Positions 59,901 to 64,000 of a stretch of DNA of 64,000 nucleotides are shown one piece after another. Under the pieces are notes generated by a model, which saw nothing but the letters and a program-made list of their open reading frames with translations, made no database searches and was not told the origin of the DNA. The number at the start of each line of letters is the position of its first letter. Position 1 is the stretch's first letter. A program made the translations under genes and the position numbers. Origin of the DNA: Chamaea fasciata (Eukaryota > Chordata > Aves > Passeriformes > Sylviidae); assembly GCA_029207755.1 (NCBI GenBank), contig JARCOQ010000003.1, positions 44,660,144-44,724,143 on the forward strand, written 5' to 3'.

Positions 59901-62410
59901 TTCCTGACCCCTTTCTCAGAGGGAAGGCAGGTGCCTTTTTCATACAGTATAGGTTCCTGGCCATAAAACGCAGCATTTGTCACTCAGAAAAGAGTAAAGA
60001 TGGTTGAAGGCAAGAAAAGAAAACCCAACTCATAAAGATCCATTTTACATCTAGAAGATGCAGGCAATAAAGTCGTGAGTCACCCTTAACAAATTTGTCT
60101 GCTATTTTGTGACTAATGCATTAAATTATATAATTCACGAATGTCCAGCTCTTTAGGATTTTATTAAAAGCTATTTGTTTATTTGGAGATAGAGACAGCA
60201 AAGCGAAGTGAAAAAGCAGGGCCTTTTGGAGAAAGGGAAGCAATCAGCACTAATGGATGTATTGTACAAAAGCCCACGTGGTTGAAGAACTATGCACAGA
60301 CACACACATCTGGCTGCTTCAGCTGTCAGTAGTCATGAATGCAGCTTGCTGATGCCAAACAAAAATCTGTGCCAACACAATAAGTTATCTGTTCATTTTT
60401 ATAATGTAGATCTCAAGATATTAGCCACAACTGTAGCAACAACAGAAAACAAGCCTGCTAGGTTTTCCAAGAGAAAGTTAAATTTGTACCAAGTTAATCA
60501 AAGTCCACGCTAAACAACTCAGCTAATAGGTTGGCAGAGCTTACCTACTGAGTCACAGAGGCGCTGCTCCAACATTTGCAATGAAAAAAGCTGGGATATC
60601 ACTGCCAAAAGAGAGGAAAAGCTCATTCCCTTTCTGATCCACGTCTCTGGCCCCTAAATATAGGTCAGAAGCGTGTGTACCTTTGTTACTGCAAATACGC
60701 AGCACACTGCCATGCCAACAGCCTTTAAAGGAAATTTAACCGCAGAGTTAGATGCATAAGGACCAAATTTTTATCTTAAAAAACCAATAAAAACTAAAGT
60801 TTTGAGGAGGGCACATGTGGTAAGTGGATAGAAATCATCAAATGGTTTCACCTTAGGTAAATAAGCTAAATCTCTGCCCAGCTATATAGACAAGTGCATG
60901 TAAGGAAACCTTTGTCTGCTGTCTTGAAGGAAAAGGTACAATTAAGCTGAACTCTGGATGCAGGTACTTGGTTATTGGGATGCGATGCCAGGACTCAGAA
61001 TTATTTACCTTCCCTTCACTCTGTTCATTAGCACCCAGTACTTTTCATGCTCTAGGGCTGTTGTCTCAGCCGTGTCAATTTGGATTGGTTCACCCCTAGT
61101 TTCATAATATTTAATTATCTTTCATAAAAGCCCAGCTCTTGCGTTTATGTGGTCAGTGAAGAAACCCCACTTCCCCTTTAAAAGTTACTCATATCCTCAG
61201 AGTTGCACATAAAAACACAGAAAATGAAAGTGCTGAAGTCTCAGAAAACTGAAAGTTTAAAAATAAATTAATATTCAGTATGACGAGTTTTAAAGCAAAT
61301 TTCTTTTTATAGGAAGACTGATTCATGGCTTTTGGGTCTCTGGTATGAGAAGCAGAATTTTACATAGCCTTTTTCCCATGGCACTGAACAGGAGCTAAAT
61401 AATTCTCAGTGTTCTGAGGCTGGTTAATATCACACACAATACAGCAGAATTTTACACCAGAAAGATAGCTGATGACACATGTCTATTTTATAAAATGAGA
61501 GTTTACCAAAAACATATCATTCCTTAAAAATTCCACATTGACAATTTTAACCTTTGGTTAGTGATTCTAAAACAGAACACTCTACCTTTAAAAATCACAC
61601 TCTTAAAAGAAAATGCAGTTCTGGGGAAAAAACCAATATGCTTCAAAAATTTATGTTAAGAAGGCATCCTGTTTAGCATTTATTAAAAGTAATGATTTCC
61701 AGCTAATTAAGAAAATTCCTTACAGATTGCACAGTTCTTTCTTGATTGTGATCTTACTTTGAATAAACCAGGAAATGCTACAGAAAAAGTAAAAAGAATA
61801 ATACCCTGGCAATTTTAATGGGAAACTTTTATTTTCAGTTGATTATTTACAAGGAATGGATTAAATGGATGAGAAACCTGTTTTTAAAGGACAAGTGAGA
61901 TCATTTTACACATTTCTTTTTCTTCTAAGTAGAGGCGCACTGTGGAGGCACGTCTTGCAAGCGTGCAGCGTCTGGTTCTGATGACAGCCATGGGCACCCA
62001 CAGAATCTGCCATTTTTAGATCAGTGTGGCACATTTAACACAACAGGACACATCAAATGAGAAGCAGGATATATTCATCTCAGCACAGAGTGGGTAGGCT
62101 GAGATGAGTTAAATGAAGCTCTGATTCTATACATGGTACATTTTAATTATGTGTTATGCTTTGAATATAAAAGAAGACCTGGTTTACCCAACATATATGT
62201 AACATTTTACCTCATTAAGAATTTATTAACAGTTTCATCAGCACTGAAATCACAATAAGGAGAGGCAAAAAAACCCCCAAGTCCATTTAAAACCATTAAT
62301 TAGTTGGGCAATCTGATTGTTCATTCACAACAGCTGTTGCCTCCTTGGGGTTTCAGTGATCAGCTGTGGAAATAAATGCATACTGAAACATATTAAAATA
62401 AGAGAAAAGT

Positions 62411-62489
62411 GGGGGTTTGTTTGGTTTTGTTGTTTGTTTGTGGTTTTGTATTTTGTTTGTCTTTGTTTTGTTGTTTGTTTGTTTTTTGT
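62411..62489. repeat. G/T-rich (TTTG)n-like tract
   Basis: About 79 bp made of GTTT/TTGT units with occasional C or A (for example TTGTTGTTTGTTTGTGGTTT). It is a simple repeat with open frames on both strands that are compositional artefacts. Confidence 0.92.
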
Positions 62490-64000
62490 GAAGGAAATAA
62501 TCCCAAACAATCCTCAAAGGTGGAAAAATTTCATGAAGGCATCAGGTGCATAAACCTGCACAGTCAAAATGGAGTTTAGTTTTCCTGAGGAGCGTTTAGA
62601 ATGCTGAAAATGTCTCCTGCTGCTGCGTGATTTACTTCCCTAAGGAAGAACATGGAGTGCTTTTCTGAATCACAGCCATGTGGAGCTTTACTGTATACTG
62701 CAACTCTTTGTTTGATTCATAGTTATCTGATAGGATTTGCAGCTTTGGCCTCTGTTCCCCCTGGAAGCCATGGGAGCCATGTTATTGATTTCAAGGAGAC
62801 GCCAGTGTCAGCAGCTTTTCCATCTGTAACAACTACATACATGCAAGAACACGCCACTTTGTGCTCCAGTTGCTTAGTTAAAAGTTAAGTGTACAAGAAA
62901 ATAGTGCATCTTTTTCTACTCTTTACTTCCTGCTGCCAGTGATGACAGGCACTGACAGCACTGGCTGCAATTTCCCTTTTTGCCTTAAGACACAAGCTCT
63001 TACAGAGCTACTACCTCTACAGAGAACCAGGTGCTGTTATGGGCCCTGTGCTACTGCCTAGGTTGAGAGGACTTTTGAACCAAGAAGGTTTCAAATCTGA
63101 AGTCCTTTGAAGGGCAGTGACCTTCATCTTCCTTTGAACTGAGGCTGACTCATTCAATTCTTTTGCACAGCGTGACTGAGGAATAGTGGTAATTTCAGCC
63201 AAGAACCAACCACTAGCAGCTAGTGTAAATCACATGGTTTCAATGTCATATCTTGCTTTTAATGTAATTTTAAAAGTGGTCTGCTCATGCAGTCCTTGCA
63301 TTCATGTCTTAGCTGGAGCAGGACATATTGATGAGGATAGATTTTTTTCATGTCTGCTCCAGAGGGAACGTGAATCACTATAATAAAATCTGAGTCTATC
63401 CTTCCCTATCTGCAGATGATCACAGTTCCAGGAAATCGTTTTAGTCATCCCTTAGTAGTAACTGGAGATCAACCACTGACAACCTCCGAAATCTCATCTC
63501 TTCAGGCAAAGCCATTTAGCTGGTGAGTCACATTTTCTTCAAGTGCCTCTAACGAGCAGGGTTAGAATACAGTCAACATATTTGAAAATAAAAGAAGTTC
63601 CAAAATTACAACCTTAACTACTGACCTAACTTCTGTGACAACTTCCACAGGGAAAGTGTGTCCAACTTTTTCCTCTTTGATCATAGAATAGACAGAAAGA
63701 ACTATTTTGGCCTTCAAAGGACCAATGCTTTGTCCCCAAAGTTATGAACTCCAGCTTTTAAAAGCCAGCATTTGAAAGAGTCTGATGTCTGCTGATATTA
63801 CCTTATTTTTATATACTAAAATCAGAGGCTTATAGAGCTTGTCAGTCAGGGGCTTTTAAGAACTCATAGTTTTAAATTTCCCATCATACTACAGGCTGAA
63901 AAATTTTCAAGTAGTCATTTTTAATATAAAAATGTTCCTAATTATTTTGAGATTTAAAGTATAAGAGCTGAATATACTATTTGGTTTCTTTTTAAACAGA

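Larger units (their letters stand above)
51750..64000. other. Intergenic DNA, no supported gene
   Basis: 12.2 kb without a convincing coding exon on either strand. It includes a GC-rich but CpG-poor patch at about 53,080-53,480, several low-complexity tracts listed separately, and the second copy of the 29-bp repeat. In mammals NID1 lies next upstream of LYST on the same strand; its nidogen C-terminal (LDL-receptor YWTD-type propeller) sequence is not seen here, so it would lie beyond 64 kb. Confidence 0.6.

Noticed and set aside
63683..63740. Faint CR1-like 3' end (CATAGAATAGACAGAA)
   Set aside because: Only a few words resemble CR1, and the diagnostic GGACC and CCATGG blocks are missing or shifted; too weak to call.
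51750..64000. NID1 3' exons expected from mammalian gene order
   Set aside because: I looked for nidogen propeller/EGF-like translations on the minus strand and saw none; if synteny holds the gene is beyond the window.

Overview
This is a vertebrate nuclear window, almost certainly from a bird and probably from a songbird or a close neoavian relative. The evidence is introns of 0.6-2 kb with GT-AG splice sites, CR1 LINE fragments (the dominant avian retroposon) and an endogenous ERVL-type provirus relic. The relic's LTR begins with the TGTCCTGGTTTCAG motif that I associate with passerine ERVL LTRs. There are no operons, CRISPR arrays or other prokaryotic-style systems.

Left part (1-37,530), minus strand: the 5' half of LYST, the lysosomal trafficking regulator (BEACH family; the Chediak-Higashi/beige gene). 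I could place 15 consecutive coding exons, from the ATG at 23,054 down to a donor at 844. They join in phase with no frameshift or stop: 5,457 coding nt, residues 1-1819 of a protein of about 3,800 residues. These residues cover the helical ARM/HEAT-like N-terminal half and the inserted concanavalin-A/laminin-G-like domain. The PH, BEACH and WD40 parts lie off the left edge. Upstream of the ATG exon is a 14.4-kb intron, and then a CpG island at about 36,950-37,820. This island must hold the promoter and non-coding first exon; a cluster of GC boxes at 37,540-37,602 and a donor at 37,429 suggest where.

Right part (37.8-64 kb): no gene that I can support. It is intergenic DNA upstream of LYST. 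It contains a 5'-truncated, frameshifted ERVL integrase fragment with its 3' LTR (about 42,150-43,945, plus strand), a short CR1 3' end (51,671-51,749), several low-complexity tracts and a few local duplications. In mammals the next gene upstream of LYST is NID1; I see none of its exons here.

Part 2 is modest. I found no clear undescribed system. The items most worth a check are a perfect TCACGTGA (CLEAR/MITF-type) site in a LYST intron, a nested palindrome in another intron, an unexplained 29-bp exact repeat pair 1.4 kb apart, the provirus relic as a lineage marker, a weak splice donor on coding exon 13, and possible divergent transcription from the CpG island.
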